Source: Brumimicrobium sp033722555 (GTDB taxonomy: Bacteria > Bacteroidota > Bacteroidia > Flavobacteriales_D > Crocinitomicaceae). From it: a DNA stretch of 64,000 nt. Positions within the stretch are counted from its first letter, which is position 1, and the number at the start of each line of letters is the position of its first letter. The translations under genes and the position numbers were made by a program. The notes beneath the pieces were generated by a model. The model had not been told where the DNA came from. It ran no database searches and saw only the letters and a program-made list of their open reading frames with translations. The stretch lies in assembly GCA_033722555.1 (NCBI GenBank), contig JAWVYS010000011.1, positions 13,609 through 77,608 of the forward strand. The letters are read 5' to 3'. This document shows positions 35,070-44,788 of this stretch, piece after piece.

Positions 35070-38036
35070 TCACCTCTTCAGCCATTTCAATTCAAATACA
35101 CCCTGATCATTCCTTACCTGAACAGTATAATTGCCGGCAGAAAAATCTGTAACATCAATGGATTGGAAATCCTGGTCATTTCCTTTTATTCGTTGAATCT
35201 CTCTTCCCTGCTGATCAAAAACAATTAATTCACGGATAGGGAAATGACTGCTAATATTTATAAAACCTGAAGCTGGATTTGGATATACGACCGGAACATA
35301 TAATTGATTTTCCTTCAAACCTGCAGTCGATAGAAGTCTGAAACCATCCGAACTTACGCTGTCTGAGAGTAAAGCCCCGTTAACAGCCATCAGACTGAAA
35401 TAATACCATTCATTTATTATGAAATCCTGAGAAGTTACCATCACATCTGTTAAAATACCCACAGAAGTCCAATTCGCAATGTCGGTGCCAAAAGGAGTCG
35501 TTCCTACTGCATACAGGTATTCGCTGATTCCGGAGTGATCATCATTGCCATCCCAGTTGGCCGGAGCCTGAAGCACGTTTGTGACATAAACCGTATCCTG
35601 ATCGGAAGCGCTTCCATCATTAAGATAGTTTATGTTGGGCACGGTCCAGTCGATATCAATCAGTTGCTCGTCAATGGTCGATAAGTTATTGGCATTATCC
35701 CGAACCAGAGAACGGACCTTTCCGGAAGAAGTTGAAGGATCCGGATTCTGGTACTGGATATCGTCGGTTGGGTTCGGACCCACCTGAACAGTCACCGACG
35801 GATACCGCGAACGATACACAGCGAATGAATCCACATCATAGGTAGCATTTCCTGAACGGAAAGAAATAAAGTCCCCCGTTGGATAAGGAGCACTGTCTTG
35901 CCAGGTAGCGGCAAGCACGTCATCAATATAAACCCAAACCTCTCCGCTGATTCTGTCATAGATAAGTTTGAAATCATACCAGGTATTCGGAGAAAAATTA
36001 AACATTTCATTGATCACAGGGCTGCCGAAATTATCATTCTGAACTTTGTAAAACTGGATCAGGTTATCATCCAGTCGAAACCAGACAAAATAGGAATTCC
36101 CGCGATTGGTAAGCGATGGATCATCACAGAATATATGCAGTCCAGCGCGTCGGTTTGTACCAGCACCCGAAAGTCTTCCTTTCCAGTGATATACATGCTG
36201 ATTGGAAAGACTTTGGTTGAGTGCAGCGTAGATATTGGTATTTCCGGATGCTTCGTCGGACTGCTGGAGAAAGCCGTTTTCATTCCAGTTTCCGTTAACC
36301 ACCGTCCAATCCGAATGTATGGTTGTAGCTTCAAAATCGTCGTTGAAAAAGCCTCGTTGTGCATTCGCTCTCCATTCATTGCCATCGAAATGACCGGCAT
36401 GGTAATAGGCTTTACTCAAACCGCTACCGTTCACGTCGTCAAGATCGTTAAAACTCACCTGAAAGTCGTCGGTTTGCCAGCCCAATGCCGGATTTACAAC
36501 CGTTGTTGGAGGAATCAGGTCGGTGATACAGGTATAGTTTGCCCTGAAACCGGAACCTACCGTCAATCCATCGGAAACAAACCGAAAGGTTAGTTCACCG
36601 GTAGATGAAGTAAATGAAGGAGGTAGACTCGTTCCTGAAAAAGGACTTCCGGGAATTTGAGGAGCGGTCTGATCGGCTCCATCATAAATGTATAAGTAAT
36701 CATAATTGGCTTCAACATCAAATTCCGTGAAATTTACGTCAATCGCGACGGCATTTTCAGGAGCAAGAGTAAAAACATAATCTTCGTTGTTGTAGTAGTT
36801 CTTGAACGGCCCACCGCCGATATCATAGATTTCACCCGTACAACTCTCTATCCGACAATCGGTAAAATGATTTTGTATCTCATTCCATAGCTGGACATAA
36901 CCGTCATCATAACCAAGTGCCCAGATTCCCATCCCGGCAAGACCTCTTTTGTTGATAAAATCCATGCGTTCACCGAGTTCTTGTTCCTCCGAAATAAAAC
37001 ACTGATATGGATTGCCGGCGTCGTAAAAATTATAATAGACAGACCTGCTCTCAGGCTCGAAATTACGGTTGGCCAGGGCATAATCTCCGCTCGCATTATT
37101 CTTAACCACTCTGTAGGTGACTGAACTTCCATTTGCAAGTGTAGTGGCAGGGAGTGTATGACTGCTCACATGCCATTCACGTCCATAATAAGGGAGTCCG
37201 AGTATAAGTTTATTTTCCGGAACACCTTCATTCAGGTAATACGTGGTTGATTTGGAAAGCGTATAATTGTACGTACTCTGGAAATGAAACAATGGATCAT
37301 TGGGTCCGGCGGTAGAACTTCCTGTCCAGTAATAATCATAACCCATTATACAAAAAAGATCAACGTATGGAACCAGCGCCGGAATATCATAGAAACCGCT
37401 CCAGTCAACAGCGTGCATTGCGATGCTCACCTGAGAACCCGGAATTGCAGCATGCATCTGATTACAAAGATCAATCATAAAACTTGTATAATCAGCAGAC
37501 ACAGAAGACGGCATGCTCTCAAAATCTATATTAACGCCGTGAGCATTCCTGTTCTGAACCAGGGTTATCAGGTTACTGATTAATGTTTGACGGGAAGTTG
37601 CGTTACTAAGGAAGGTGGCGTGATCACTGAATAGCGTTACACATAGATTTACCCTCACCCCGTTGCTTAAAGCATCTGTTACAGCCTGGGCCGTCGCAAA
37701 ACCATGTGTTGTATAAGCATTACCTGTGTTTGGGTTGACCTCATACGAAAAATATGACATATCGGAGAGCAAATCCCAGTTGTAATTTACCTGAAGACCG
37801 TTGCTCCAGTATGGATGCCAACCGAAGACGTATTTCTCGAGCTGACAATTATTCTTTTCTTGTCCAGCAACCGTAGCGGGGTTATTATTCTGTTCATAAT
37901 ATTCGGCTGAATATCCTGCATGCTTAAATGCTTCTGATTCTTCCTGATGAATTCCCTTAGGCACAGCAATCTCCTGCGCCAGGATTGAAGAAGAAAATAC
38001 AAAAGCGATAAATGCAGCAGTGAAGTAGAATTTCAT
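35070..38036 (-). CDS. Secreted GH18 glycoside hydrolase with CUB and T9SS domains
   Basis: Signal peptide through residue 20, then a GH18 barrel (about 65-390) with the catalytic strand HGVNIDFE; Asp171 and catalytic Glu173 are kept, while the first Asp of DGxDxDxE is His and the middle one Asn. MGYDYYW and GLPYYGREW are typical of the spore-cortex/YkvQ-like GH18 branch. A CUB domain (about 395-505, YDYLYIYDG), laminin-G-like and Ig-like segments follow, then a T9SS sorting domain (VVYPNPASGFI). It likely hydrolyses chitin, chitodextrins or peptidoglycan-type glycans outside the cell; which one is open. Confidence 0.88.
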   Translation of the reverse strand: MKFYFTAAFIAFVFSSSILAQEIAVPKGIHQEESEAFKHAGYSAEYYEQNNNPATVAGQEKNNCQLEKYVFGWHPYWSNGLQVNYNWDLLSDMSYFSYEVNPNTGNAYTTHGFATAQAVTDALSNGVRVNLCVTLFSDHATFLSNATSRQTLISNLITLVQNRNAHGVNIDFESMPSSVSADYTSFMIDLCNQMHAAIPGSQVSIAMHAVDWSGFYDIPALVPYVDLFCIMGYDYYWTGSSTAGPNDPLFHFQSTYNYTLSKSTTYYLNEGVPENKLILGLPYYGREWHVSSHTLPATTLANGSSVTYRVVKNNASGDYALANRNFEPESRSVYYNFYDAGNPYQCFISEEQELGERMDFINKRGLAGMGIWALGYDDGYVQLWNEIQNHFTDCRIESCTGEIYDIGGGPFKNYYNNEDYVFTLAPENAVAIDVNFTEFDVEANYDYLYIYDGADQTAPQIPGSPFSGTSLPPSFTSSTGELTFRFVSDGLTVGSGFRANYTCITDLIPPTTVVNPALGWQTDDFQVSFNDLDDVNGSGLSKAYYHAGHFDGNEWRANAQRGFFNDDFEATTIHSDWTVVNGNWNENGFLQQSDEASGNTNIYAALNQSLSNQHVYHWKGRLSGAGTNRRAGLHIFCDDPSLTNRGNSYFVWFRLDDNLIQFYKVQNDNFGSPVINEMFNFSPNTWYDFKLIYDRISGEVWVYIDDVLAATWQDSAPYPTGDFISFRSGNATYDVDSFAVYRSRYPSVTVQVGPNPTDDIQYQNPDPSTSSGKVRSLVRDNANNLSTIDEQLIDIDWTVPNINYLNDGSASDQDTVYVTNVLQAPANWDGNDDHSGISEYLYAVGTTPFGTDIANWTSVGILTDVMVTSQDFIINEWYYFSLMAVNGALLSDSVSSDGFRLLSTAGLKENQLYVPVVYPNPASGFINISSHFPIRELIVFDQQGREIQRIKGNDQDFQSIDVTDFSAGNYTVQVRNDQGVFELKWLKR

Positions 38037-38049
38037 GAGGTATTTTTTT

Positions 38050-38057
38050 CAAAGATA
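38050..38057 (-). promoter_or_regulatory. -7 box of the GH18 gene
   Basis: TATCTTTG on the minus strand, 13 nt before ATG 38036. Confidence 0.5.
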
Positions 38058-38156
38058 AGGAAGTTCATTGAGTTTAAAAATCATTCCCCTTAAGCGTCCA
38101 TCCGTTTGGTTAAGTAAACTGCAGACCAATTAAAATACACTGATGAAATTTCAAAT

Positions 38157-38190
38157 AAAAAAGGCGAAGTGCAGAGACTTCGCCTTTTTT
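38157..38190. terminator. Terminator after dps
   Basis: AAAAAAGGCGAAGT, 6-nt loop, ACTTCGCCTTTTTT. A strong hairpin with T runs on both strands; it ends dps and isolates the GH18 promoter. Confidence 0.9.
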
Positions 38191-38215
38191 ATCAAGCTTT
38201 ATTTAATGATTGTCC

Positions 38216-38698
38216 TTATTTGGAGAATGCTGTAAGCATCCAGTGTCTTTTTTCCGTTCTTACCATATAACCGGTAATCATGTCATCGGTTGCAATATCT
38301 CCGATTTCTCGAGCAGCTTCAACGGTTGCCACCATGAATCCCAGCACAGTTTCGAAATCACTCAGTACCTCCTTCACCATTTCCTCGGCATTCAGATCCG
38401 TTCCTGTTTCTTCAATTTCCGAAACTTCCAGGTACTTTCTAAGCGTACTGTGGGGTGTTTTTCCGAAAGTTCTTATTCGCTCTGCGATCTCGTCAATTTC
38501 TAGTTTTACCGCGTCGTATTCCTGTTCAAAAAATTCATGCAGGTCGAAAAAATCGGCACCAACGACATTCCAGTGGTAATTTCTCAACTTCTGGTAATGC
38601 ACGTGCAGGTTTGCTAATAAAATATTCAGGTTTTCAACTACTTCCTGTGTTTCTTCTGCGTTAAAACCTAATTTTCTGTGTGTTTTCATCTTTTCCAT
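38216..38698 (-). CDS. dps: Dps family ferritin-like DNA-binding protein
   Basis: Dps oxidises and stores iron and protects DNA under stress. Start chosen at ATG 38698 (MEKMKTHRKLGFN), giving 160 residues; the longer frame adds residues unlike the family. Ferroxidase-site motifs are present: LRNYHWNVVGADFFDLHEFFEQEYD and EIDEIAERIRTFG (the His, Asp and Glu ligands). The N-terminus is short and basic (KMKTHRK), which could bind DNA. Followed by a strong terminator, so monocistronic. Confidence 0.93.
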   Translation of the reverse strand: MEKMKTHRKLGFNAEETQEVVENLNILLANLHVHYQKLRNYHWNVVGADFFDLHEFFEQEYDAVKLEIDEIAERIRTFGKTPHSTLRKYLEVSEIEETGTDLNAEEMVKEVLSDFETVLGFMVATVEAAREIGDIATDDMITGYMVRTEKRHWMLTAFSK

Positions 38699-39035
38699 TT
38701 TGTTTGTTTTTTCGTTTTTAAAATTTAAATCTGTAATAACCGTAATAAATGTGCTATGAGTCAATTCTTCAAAGCCTTATTAAGATACAAATAATTCTTT
38801 AAAAACTTTGACTTTTCATACACTTCATTTGCTTTTTGTATCTAATTTAGAAACAATAAAAATCACGAAATGTTCTAATATCACTAGAAAGCAGTAGAAA
38901 CCCTCTGATTATCACCCTCTGAAGAAGCATTGCCGGTGATAAGCTGAAGGAAGGCCCGATATTCGGCAGTTTTTTTTTAAGGCTGAATTTATTTCGGTAT
39001 TTTTTTTGATCGGTTTTTATGGAATTTACCAATTA

Positions 39036-39626
39036 ATGCATCACAACAAAAGGATGACCGGAAAACGAAAGAAATATGCTACAATGAACGACAATGAGCT
39101 CGTCGCATGCTATCGAAATAGTCCGGGAAATGAAATAATCGCAGAAATTTATCGCCGTTTTGGTCATCTCATGATGGGTACTTGTTTAAAATACCTACAA
39201 AACCGTGAACTTTCAGAGGATACAGTGATGGAAATATTTGAATCCCTGCCACGAAAACTGCAGGAACATAACATCAGTCATTTTAAGTCATGGCTTTACA
39301 TGGTCACAAAAAATGAATGTCTCATGAAATTAAGAAAGAAAAGGAAGGATCACCTGGATATCAAAGAAGAAATTCTGGAGAAATCCTACGATGATAATGA
39401 GGCTGAACTAACTGAGAAAAAACTGAATGAACTTGAAGAGGCTATTGCCGATCTGAAAGATGAACAGCAAAGGGCAATTGAATTATTTTATATGGAACAG
39501 CTATCCTACCAGGAAGTAAGCGAAAGTATGCAAATACCTTTGAAAAAGGTTAAAAGCGCCATTCAGAACGGAAAACGAAACTTGAAACTGAAACTAGAGA
39601 ACAATGATCATTTTAAATCTGCTTAA
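39036..39626 (+). CDS. ECF-type sigma-70 factor
   Basis: Region 2 (NELVACYRNSPGNEIIAEIY and the following LMMGTCLKYL) and region 4 (LKDEQQRAIELFYMEQLSYQEVSESM, then KVKSAIQNGKRNLK) are both recognisable; together about 196 residues from ATG 39036. ATG 39054 is also possible; the TTG at 39006 is less likely. The gene overlaps the following membrane TPR gene by 23 nt, the usual place for an anti-sigma factor. Target promoters are unknown. Confidence 0.85.
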   Translation: MHHNKRMTGKRKKYATMNDNELVACYRNSPGNEIIAEIYRRFGHLMMGTCLKYLQNRELSEDTVMEIFESLPRKLQEHNISHFKSWLYMVTKNECLMKLRKKRKDHLDIKEEILEKSYDDNEAELTEKKLNELEEAIADLKDEQQRAIELFYMEQLSYQEVSESMQIPLKKVKSAIQNGKRNLKLKLENNDHFKSA

Positions 39627-40746
39627 TAGAATTTTTGGCCGCAAAGCGAATTTAAGTCGTGGCGATATTTCTTCCTACCTCAAGGGAGAAGGTGACAGGC
39701 ATGATATTGAAGCTAAATCGCTGGCAGATGACTTTAATTCTGATGCATTGGAAGGTTGGGAGGAAAGTAATCTTTCGCTGCGGGAAGTGATGGAAGGACT
39801 TGATCAAAAAATGGACAAAAATCTGAATTCCCGCAAATGGTCATTCGGCTCTGTCACCTTTTTTGCTTTATTCTTTTTAACAAGTGGCCTATTGCTCGTA
39901 TTTACATATACAGGAAATCAGGATGTTCGAGAGAATGAGGAAATGATATTTCTTACGGAGGACTCATACCCCGGAACTGAGCAAACGGAAGAAAGAATTC
40001 TGAATACCACCTCAGAGAAGGAAATTGATCAGTTGAAAACGGTTAGTAAAGACAAAGAGATTGATCCGAAGTCACTCCAGGTTCATGAAAAATCACACAA
40101 GATTAAGAATACCTCAGGACAAAAGCCCAACGATGTAGCAATTAAAACATCACCTGAGCCGGATCCGGTGCTAGAGCCCAATGTTACCTCATCCATTCCG
40201 GTCAACAGCGGTCAGGAGAATCTAAAATACGGTTTTTCCGATGAGATATATCTCCATCAGTTTAAACTAATAGACTACAGATCGTACCGCAATGCTCCCA
40301 TCAAAAATTCACGAACTCTCACTATTGGTACTCCTGCGAGTATGGCCCATAAATCGGATGAAGGAACGGAAGAACTGACAGAAACGAAGGACATTCCCTA
40401 CATTGATTACATTGATAATGCCATGGCTTATTTTGAGCGTTCTGATTACAAGAAGGCACTGAAGCGATATCTGATCATTCTGGAAACCTATCCCAAAGAT
40501 ATGAATGCCCACTTTTATTCAGGCCTGTGTTATTACAATCTCGGCAGCTATGAAAAAGCCATAAATCATCTGGAAAAGAGTTATGACCTGAAGTTCGGAA
40601 ATTTCCGCGAGGAAGCTCTTTGGTTTAAAGCCAAAGCACTCTTAGAGACTGGTAAAAAGAAGGAAGCCGAATCTTTACTTAAAAAGATAACTGAAGAAAA
40701 GATGTTTTATGCAACTCAGGCTGAGGAAATGCTTAAAACCCTATAA
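39604..40746 (+). CDS. Membrane protein with TPR domain, candidate anti-sigma partner
   Basis: A cytoplasmic N-terminal part of about 78 residues is followed by one membrane helix (82-102, FGSVTFFALFFLTSGLLLVF), a disordered periplasmic linker rich in Lys, Glu, Pro and Ser (110-215), and a C-terminal TPR domain (about 265-380: AMAYFERSDYKKALKRYLII, AHFYSGLCYYNLGSYEKAI). The position, overlapping an ECF sigma gene, and the topology fit an anti-sigma factor, but no zinc-binding ZAS motif is present, so this is inferred from context only. Confidence 0.7.
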   Translation: MIILNLLNRIFGRKANLSRGDISSYLKGEGDRHDIEAKSLADDFNSDALEGWEESNLSLREVMEGLDQKMDKNLNSRKWSFGSVTFFALFFLTSGLLLVFTYTGNQDVRENEEMIFLTEDSYPGTEQTEERILNTTSEKEIDQLKTVSKDKEIDPKSLQVHEKSHKIKNTSGQKPNDVAIKTSPEPDPVLEPNVTSSIPVNSGQENLKYGFSDEIYLHQFKLIDYRSYRNAPIKNSRTLTIGTPASMAHKSDEGTEELTETKDIPYIDYIDNAMAYFERSDYKKALKRYLIILETYPKDMNAHFYSGLCYYNLGSYEKAINHLEKSYDLKFGNFREEALWFKAKALLETGKKKEAESLLKKITEEKMFYATQAEEMLKTL

Positions 40747-40786
40747 CGGATCCAATGAAAAGAAAAGGAGACTCCCCAGACTTAAT

Positions 40787-41953
40787 CTAAGCGAAAAAAC
40801 GCTCGTTTTTTTTCACCATTCTTCTTAGCAACGGACTAGGTCTGTATCTGTCCTCGCCATATTCATGGAACAAATTTTCCAACCGGTTAAGAACCACTTC
40901 AAGACCAATTTCATCCGCCCATTTCAATAATCCCTTGGGATAATTCACGCCTTTCGTCATGGCAAGATCAATATCTTCCTTGCTTGCAATGTTTAAGAAA
41001 AGAGCATCTACCGCTTCGTTGATAAGCATAGCAAGTATTCTGTTCTTAATTTCCTCTCCTAGCTCAGAATTCTTATTTGGTTTAGGCATTTCACTTCCCT
41101 CAGAATAATCGTAGTATCCTCTGCCGGATTTTCTGCCCAGATAACCTGCTTCTGAATGTCGCTTCTGTGTGAACGAAGGTTTATACCTCGGGTCATAATA
41201 AAAAGATTCAAAAACAGATTCCGTTACGGCATAATTCACGTCGTTTCCGATATAGTCCATAAGAGTAAAGGGACCCATTTTGAATTCCCCAAGTTCAGTC
41301 ATTGCCCAGTCTATCGTCACAAAATCAGCGATTCCTTCTTCATAAATCCTTAACGCTTCACCATAAAAGGGACGTGCCACCCTGTTCACAATAAATCCGG
41401 GGGTATCCTTTGCTAAAACAGTAACCTTCTTCCATCCATCGATCAACTTGCGTGCAGTTTCTGTGGTCTCAGCAGAAGTCTGAACTGCCGGTATGATCTC
41501 CACCAATGGCATTAGAGGAGCAGGATTGAAAAAATGTATACCTATTACGCGAGAAGGATTTTTGAGAACAGCCCCGATAGAGGCAATTGATAGAGAAGAA
41601 GTGTTTGAAGCAAGTATGCATTCCGCTGAAACAATTTTTTCGAGAAGACCGAAAACTTTGTGCTTAACCTCGATATTTTCCACGATGGCCTCAATTACAA
41701 TTCCACAGCCATCAAAGGCCTCCATAGACTGTGTAAAGTTGATACGCCCGAGTACCTCATCGGCAAATTTTCTTTCCCATTTCCCTTTCTCTACCTGTCG
41801 ATCAGTAATTTTCTTCAGTTGAACCTGAGCTTTGTCGAGCGCATCTCTCTGGACATCCACCAGAACAACCTGATGACCGTTTTGAGCAGCTACCTGAGCT
41901 ATCCCTGATCCCATCGTTCCTGCACCAAGTACTCCTATTTTCTTTAAGTTCAT
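40787..41953 (-). CDS. 3-hydroxyacyl-CoA dehydrogenase (PaaH/Hbd-like)
   Basis: It oxidises 3-hydroxyacyl-CoA with NAD+. Start set at ATG 41953 (MNLKKIGVLGAGTMGSG), giving 388 residues; the longer frame overlaps paaG and has no conserved residues. The Rossmann motif GAGTMGSGIAQ, the catalytic GIHFFNPAPLMPLVEII and the KDTPGFIVNRVARPFYGEAL segment are typical. A second C-terminal helical 3HCDH repeat is present (about 290-388). It starts one base after the paaG stop codon, so both are cotranscribed. Confidence 0.9.
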   Translation of the reverse strand: MNLKKIGVLGAGTMGSGIAQVAAQNGHQVVLVDVQRDALDKAQVQLKKITDRQVEKGKWERKFADEVLGRINFTQSMEAFDGCGIVIEAIVENIEVKHKVFGLLEKIVSAECILASNTSSLSIASIGAVLKNPSRVIGIHFFNPAPLMPLVEIIPAVQTSAETTETARKLIDGWKKVTVLAKDTPGFIVNRVARPFYGEALRIYEEGIADFVTIDWAMTELGEFKMGPFTLMDYIGNDVNYAVTESVFESFYYDPRYKPSFTQKRHSEAGYLGRKSGRGYYDYSEGSEMPKPNKNSELGEEIKNRILAMLINEAVDALFLNIASKEDIDLAMTKGVNYPKGLLKWADEIGLEVVLNRLENLFHEYGEDRYRPSPLLRRMVKKNERFFA

Positions 41954-41954
41954 T

Positions 41955-42728
41955 TTAATTTCCTTTAAATGTTGGTTTTCTTTTTTCAAGAAATGCGTTC
42001 GTTCCTTCCTTAAAATCGTGTGTTTGTCCTGCCTCTGTCTGTAATTTTTCTTCAAGAGCCAGCTGTGCATCCAAATCATTCGTGAACGAAGCATTCACGG
42101 CTTTTTTTGTGAGTCCAAGTCCTTTCGTCGGCATTTTTGCGATTCTCTCCGAAAATTCGGTGATATAGTCGTCGAACTGATCGTCGTCAACCGCCTTATA
42201 GATCATATTCATTGATTCAGCTTCACGGGCATCTATTTTATCGCCCGTCATCATGAGAGCAAGAGCTTTCTGTGAACCAACCAGGCGTGGTAAAAAGAAT
42301 GTTCCACCGGAATCAGGAATGAGTCCAATCGCAGAAAAAGCCTGAATGAATTTGGCAGAATGCTTCGCTATAACGATATCACAAGCAAGTGCGATATTCG
42401 CACCGGCACCGGCGGCAACACCATTTACCGCAGCAATCACCGGTTTTTCGATGTTCCTAATCTTGCGTATAATGGGATTATAATGTTCCCCAACGATAGA
42501 CTTAAGCGGAGGTCCGTTCGGGTCTGTTGCTTCGGCCAGATCTTGTCCAGCACAGAAGGCCTTACCTTCTCCTGTCAAAACAATCGCCCTAATCGCAGAA
42601 TCAGATTCACACTCGTCAAGAGCTTTTTGAACCGCTAAAGCGAGCTTCTGATTGAAGCTGTTGAATTTTTCCGGCCTGTTAAACGTGAGCGTCGCTACTC
42701 CATTCTTTTTCTGAACCTCTAAAACCAT
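41955..42728 (-). CDS. Enoyl-CoA hydratase/isomerase, PaaG-like
   Basis: Crotonase fold, 257 residues. The oxyanion-hole segments are AFCAGQDL and AAGAGANIALACDIV; LIPDSGGTFFLPRLVG carries the Asp used by PaaG as catalytic acid-base, and GEHYNPIIRKI also matches PaaG. PaaG isomerises the ring 1,2-epoxide of phenylacetyl-CoA, and PaaH acts later in the same pathway. No other paa genes (paaABCDE, paaK, paaZ) are here, so a general beta-oxidation role remains possible. Confidence 0.85.
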   Translation of the reverse strand: MVLEVQKKNGVATLTFNRPEKFNSFNQKLALAVQKALDECESDSAIRAIVLTGEGKAFCAGQDLAEATDPNGPPLKSIVGEHYNPIIRKIRNIEKPVIAAVNGVAAGAGANIALACDIVIAKHSAKFIQAFSAIGLIPDSGGTFFLPRLVGSQKALALMMTGDKIDAREAESMNMIYKAVDDDQFDDYITEFSERIAKMPTKGLGLTKKAVNASFTNDLDAQLALEEKLQTEAGQTHDFKEGTNAFLEKRKPTFKGN

Positions 42729-42802
42729 CTCTATCTTGTTTTTTCGCTAAGATAAAAAAGATTCGGGTACGAGACTTTTATCTCCTGAAGGAAATGGATG
42801 AA

Positions 42803-44788
42803 CTATTTCTTTTCGAAAACAACCGTAACCTTATTGAAATCTGCCGCAGCATTGATCACACGCTGATAGTCCTCAAATATCTCAAGCGGGAAATAAACCG
42901 TTTTATAATATTCAGAAATATGAACGGTAATCTCATTTCCTTCCTGTTTATAGGTAGAAACAAACTCCATCACTTTTTTACCGTCTTCATCAATAAATGA
43001 CTCATTCATTTCCAGGGCTTCGAGGTTTTTGACCAGATAACCCTCGGGAACAGTGAATTTGATTACTCTGTCATAATGACGCGTAAAGTATTCCTCAACG
43101 GGAAGTTTACGTTCTTGTTCACTATACATTTCCATCTGAGGCCCTATCAGTTTTCCTACCTTGAAAAGATAATTGTCCCTTGCTTTCTCAAAGAAAGCAT
43201 TTGAGGTAAGCTTACCGGTAGCGCGAACAGGTTCTATCCCATATTTTTCAATGGTCAGATTTTCAACTTCCAGGTCTTCAACTTTTCCGTCTTCATCGAG
43301 GAAATTAATCAGACTCTCTTTCATTTCCGTTTTATCCTCTTCATCCTCTATCTGCTCGAAATAAGGTTGGATATACTGGGCTTTATAGCCTGAAATGCTG
43401 TGATAAACGTCAAACTTTGTATCATCAATCCCCGACTTTGCAAAATCCGCTACAACCCGAAGCGTGTCTCCGGCATCTTCGTATTTATTATGGGGGATAA
43501 ACTCAACGCTCCCGACTCCAAATTTTTCACCTCCGAGATCTACTGTTTTCACAAATAAGCCATAATTATAAAAGCACTCGAAATCCATTTGTCCAATTCG
43601 GTCGAACTGATTCGGTGTCGTATATACATCCAGCTCAGGGAACCACAGTACTGTCTCATCAGCAAAGGTCCAAAGTTCAAAATCCTTGTCAAATTTGAAC
43701 TTAAAACGATTAGAAGTTAACCCGGGAATACACTTTATTTCATGCTGATCGTATAATGAAAGCAGGATCTTCGTTGCAAATATTTCGTTTAAGATCTTCG
43801 CCTGCCATAGTTCCTCAACAAGGATTCCATCCTTAAATCCGACGTTAACTATCCGGGTATTCGATTTTACAAATTCTTCGATCGCTCTTGCTTTCTGAAA
43901 ATCGGTGGCATCATCCTCAAAATCTATTTTTTTAGCCAGTTTCTTTAAAAACTTCTCATCCTTTTTGGTGAAAGTTTCGTAGAGATTTCTGTAAACGTGT
44001 TTGGAAAGGTCACCATAAGAGTAAAGGTCGCTTGAATTATTGGCGTAATTCTTACTCAGTTTATATCCAAAATAAATGAGCTCTGCGCTATGTGCTGAGG
44101 ACCGTTGGTTAGGCAATGCTGTAACACTGTCCAGAGCAAAATACCATTTTCTTTTCTCCGCAGTTTCAAGTAAGGTACTGTCGAATTGAAATTTGAGATC
44201 AGAATTATACACCTTGAAATCAATAACTAACCTTTGCGGGGCAATCACCTCAAACCCGTAGTTTTTCTGAAGGAAATTTTGTTGAACATCTTTTAATCTA
44301 CCGGTTAGTTTAGGATAGCGATTATACATGAAAATATATTCGATTTCAGAACCAATATCTATTCCTTCAAAAGCAAAATATCGGTATTTTCTTTCCGACT
44401 CTTCGTCAAAGCCTTCCTTGATATCTTTTTTATTAAGTTCGATAACCTTGCCTTTACTATTTATCACACGGGCTTTTTCAATAAGAAATTCCTCGTCACT
44501 TTCAACGGGTAAATAAATCTTATTGTAGCCTTCTATTCCTCTGTCAGAAAGAAGTTTTATTTTCCGGTGGGTGAGCACGTATTCAGTAAAACTTCCGTTA
44601 TCCATGTCGAAAAACTCCCGACTCTCGAAATTTTTCAGGTATATGAATGCAGTATTTGTATCATTAATGATCACCTCTGTCAGGGTAGGATTTTCCTCCC
44701 AGTCATAACTGGCTCTTTCCGGTTTTTTTGATGCAAAGGATAATGTGTTCAGACCGAATAGAAGAAAAATGGAAAAATATAATTTCAT
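42803..44788 (-). CDS. DUF3857 protein with degenerate transglutaminase-like domain
   Basis: Signal peptide (MKLYFSIFLLFGLNTLSFAS), N-terminal DUF3857 beta domain (about 55-260) and a transglutaminase-like region (285-395). Aligned by eye with its neighbour, the catalytic Cys of GDCKDMAT is replaced in LNEIFAT (Asn334) and no His is found at the expected spacing before LD (386-387). It is therefore predicted to be a binding rather than catalytic member. It overlaps its upstream paralogue by four bases (ATGA), so the pair should be made in equal amounts. Confidence 0.85.
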   Translation of the reverse strand: MKLYFSIFLLFGLNTLSFASKKPERASYDWEENPTLTEVIINDTNTAFIYLKNFESREFFDMDNGSFTEYVLTHRKIKLLSDRGIEGYNKIYLPVESDEEFLIEKARVINSKGKVIELNKKDIKEGFDEESERKYRYFAFEGIDIGSEIEYIFMYNRYPKLTGRLKDVQQNFLQKNYGFEVIAPQRLVIDFKVYNSDLKFQFDSTLLETAEKRKWYFALDSVTALPNQRSSAHSAELIYFGYKLSKNYANNSSDLYSYGDLSKHVYRNLYETFTKKDEKFLKKLAKKIDFEDDATDFQKARAIEEFVKSNTRIVNVGFKDGILVEELWQAKILNEIFATKILLSLYDQHEIKCIPGLTSNRFKFKFDKDFELWTFADETVLWFPELDVYTTPNQFDRIGQMDFECFYNYGLFVKTVDLGGEKFGVGSVEFIPHNKYEDAGDTLRVVADFAKSGIDDTKFDVYHSISGYKAQYIQPYFEQIEDEEDKTEMKESLINFLDEDGKVEDLEVENLTIEKYGIEPVRATGKLTSNAFFEKARDNYLFKVGKLIGPQMEMYSEQERKLPVEEYFTRHYDRVIKFTVPEGYLVKNLEALEMNESFIDEDGKKVMEFVSTYKQEGNEITVHISEYYKTVYFPLEIFEDYQRVINAAADFNKVTVVFEKK

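Noticed and set aside
40790..40815. Terminator for the membrane TPR gene inside the 3' end of the hydroxyacyl-CoA dehydrogenase
   Set aside because: The stem AGCG/CGCT has only four pairs despite the T run, too weak to list.
41954..42094. Longer start of the hydroxyacyl-CoA dehydrogenase at 42094
   Set aside because: The added residues overlap the paaG coding end and lack conservation; the Rossmann motif starts normally from 41953.
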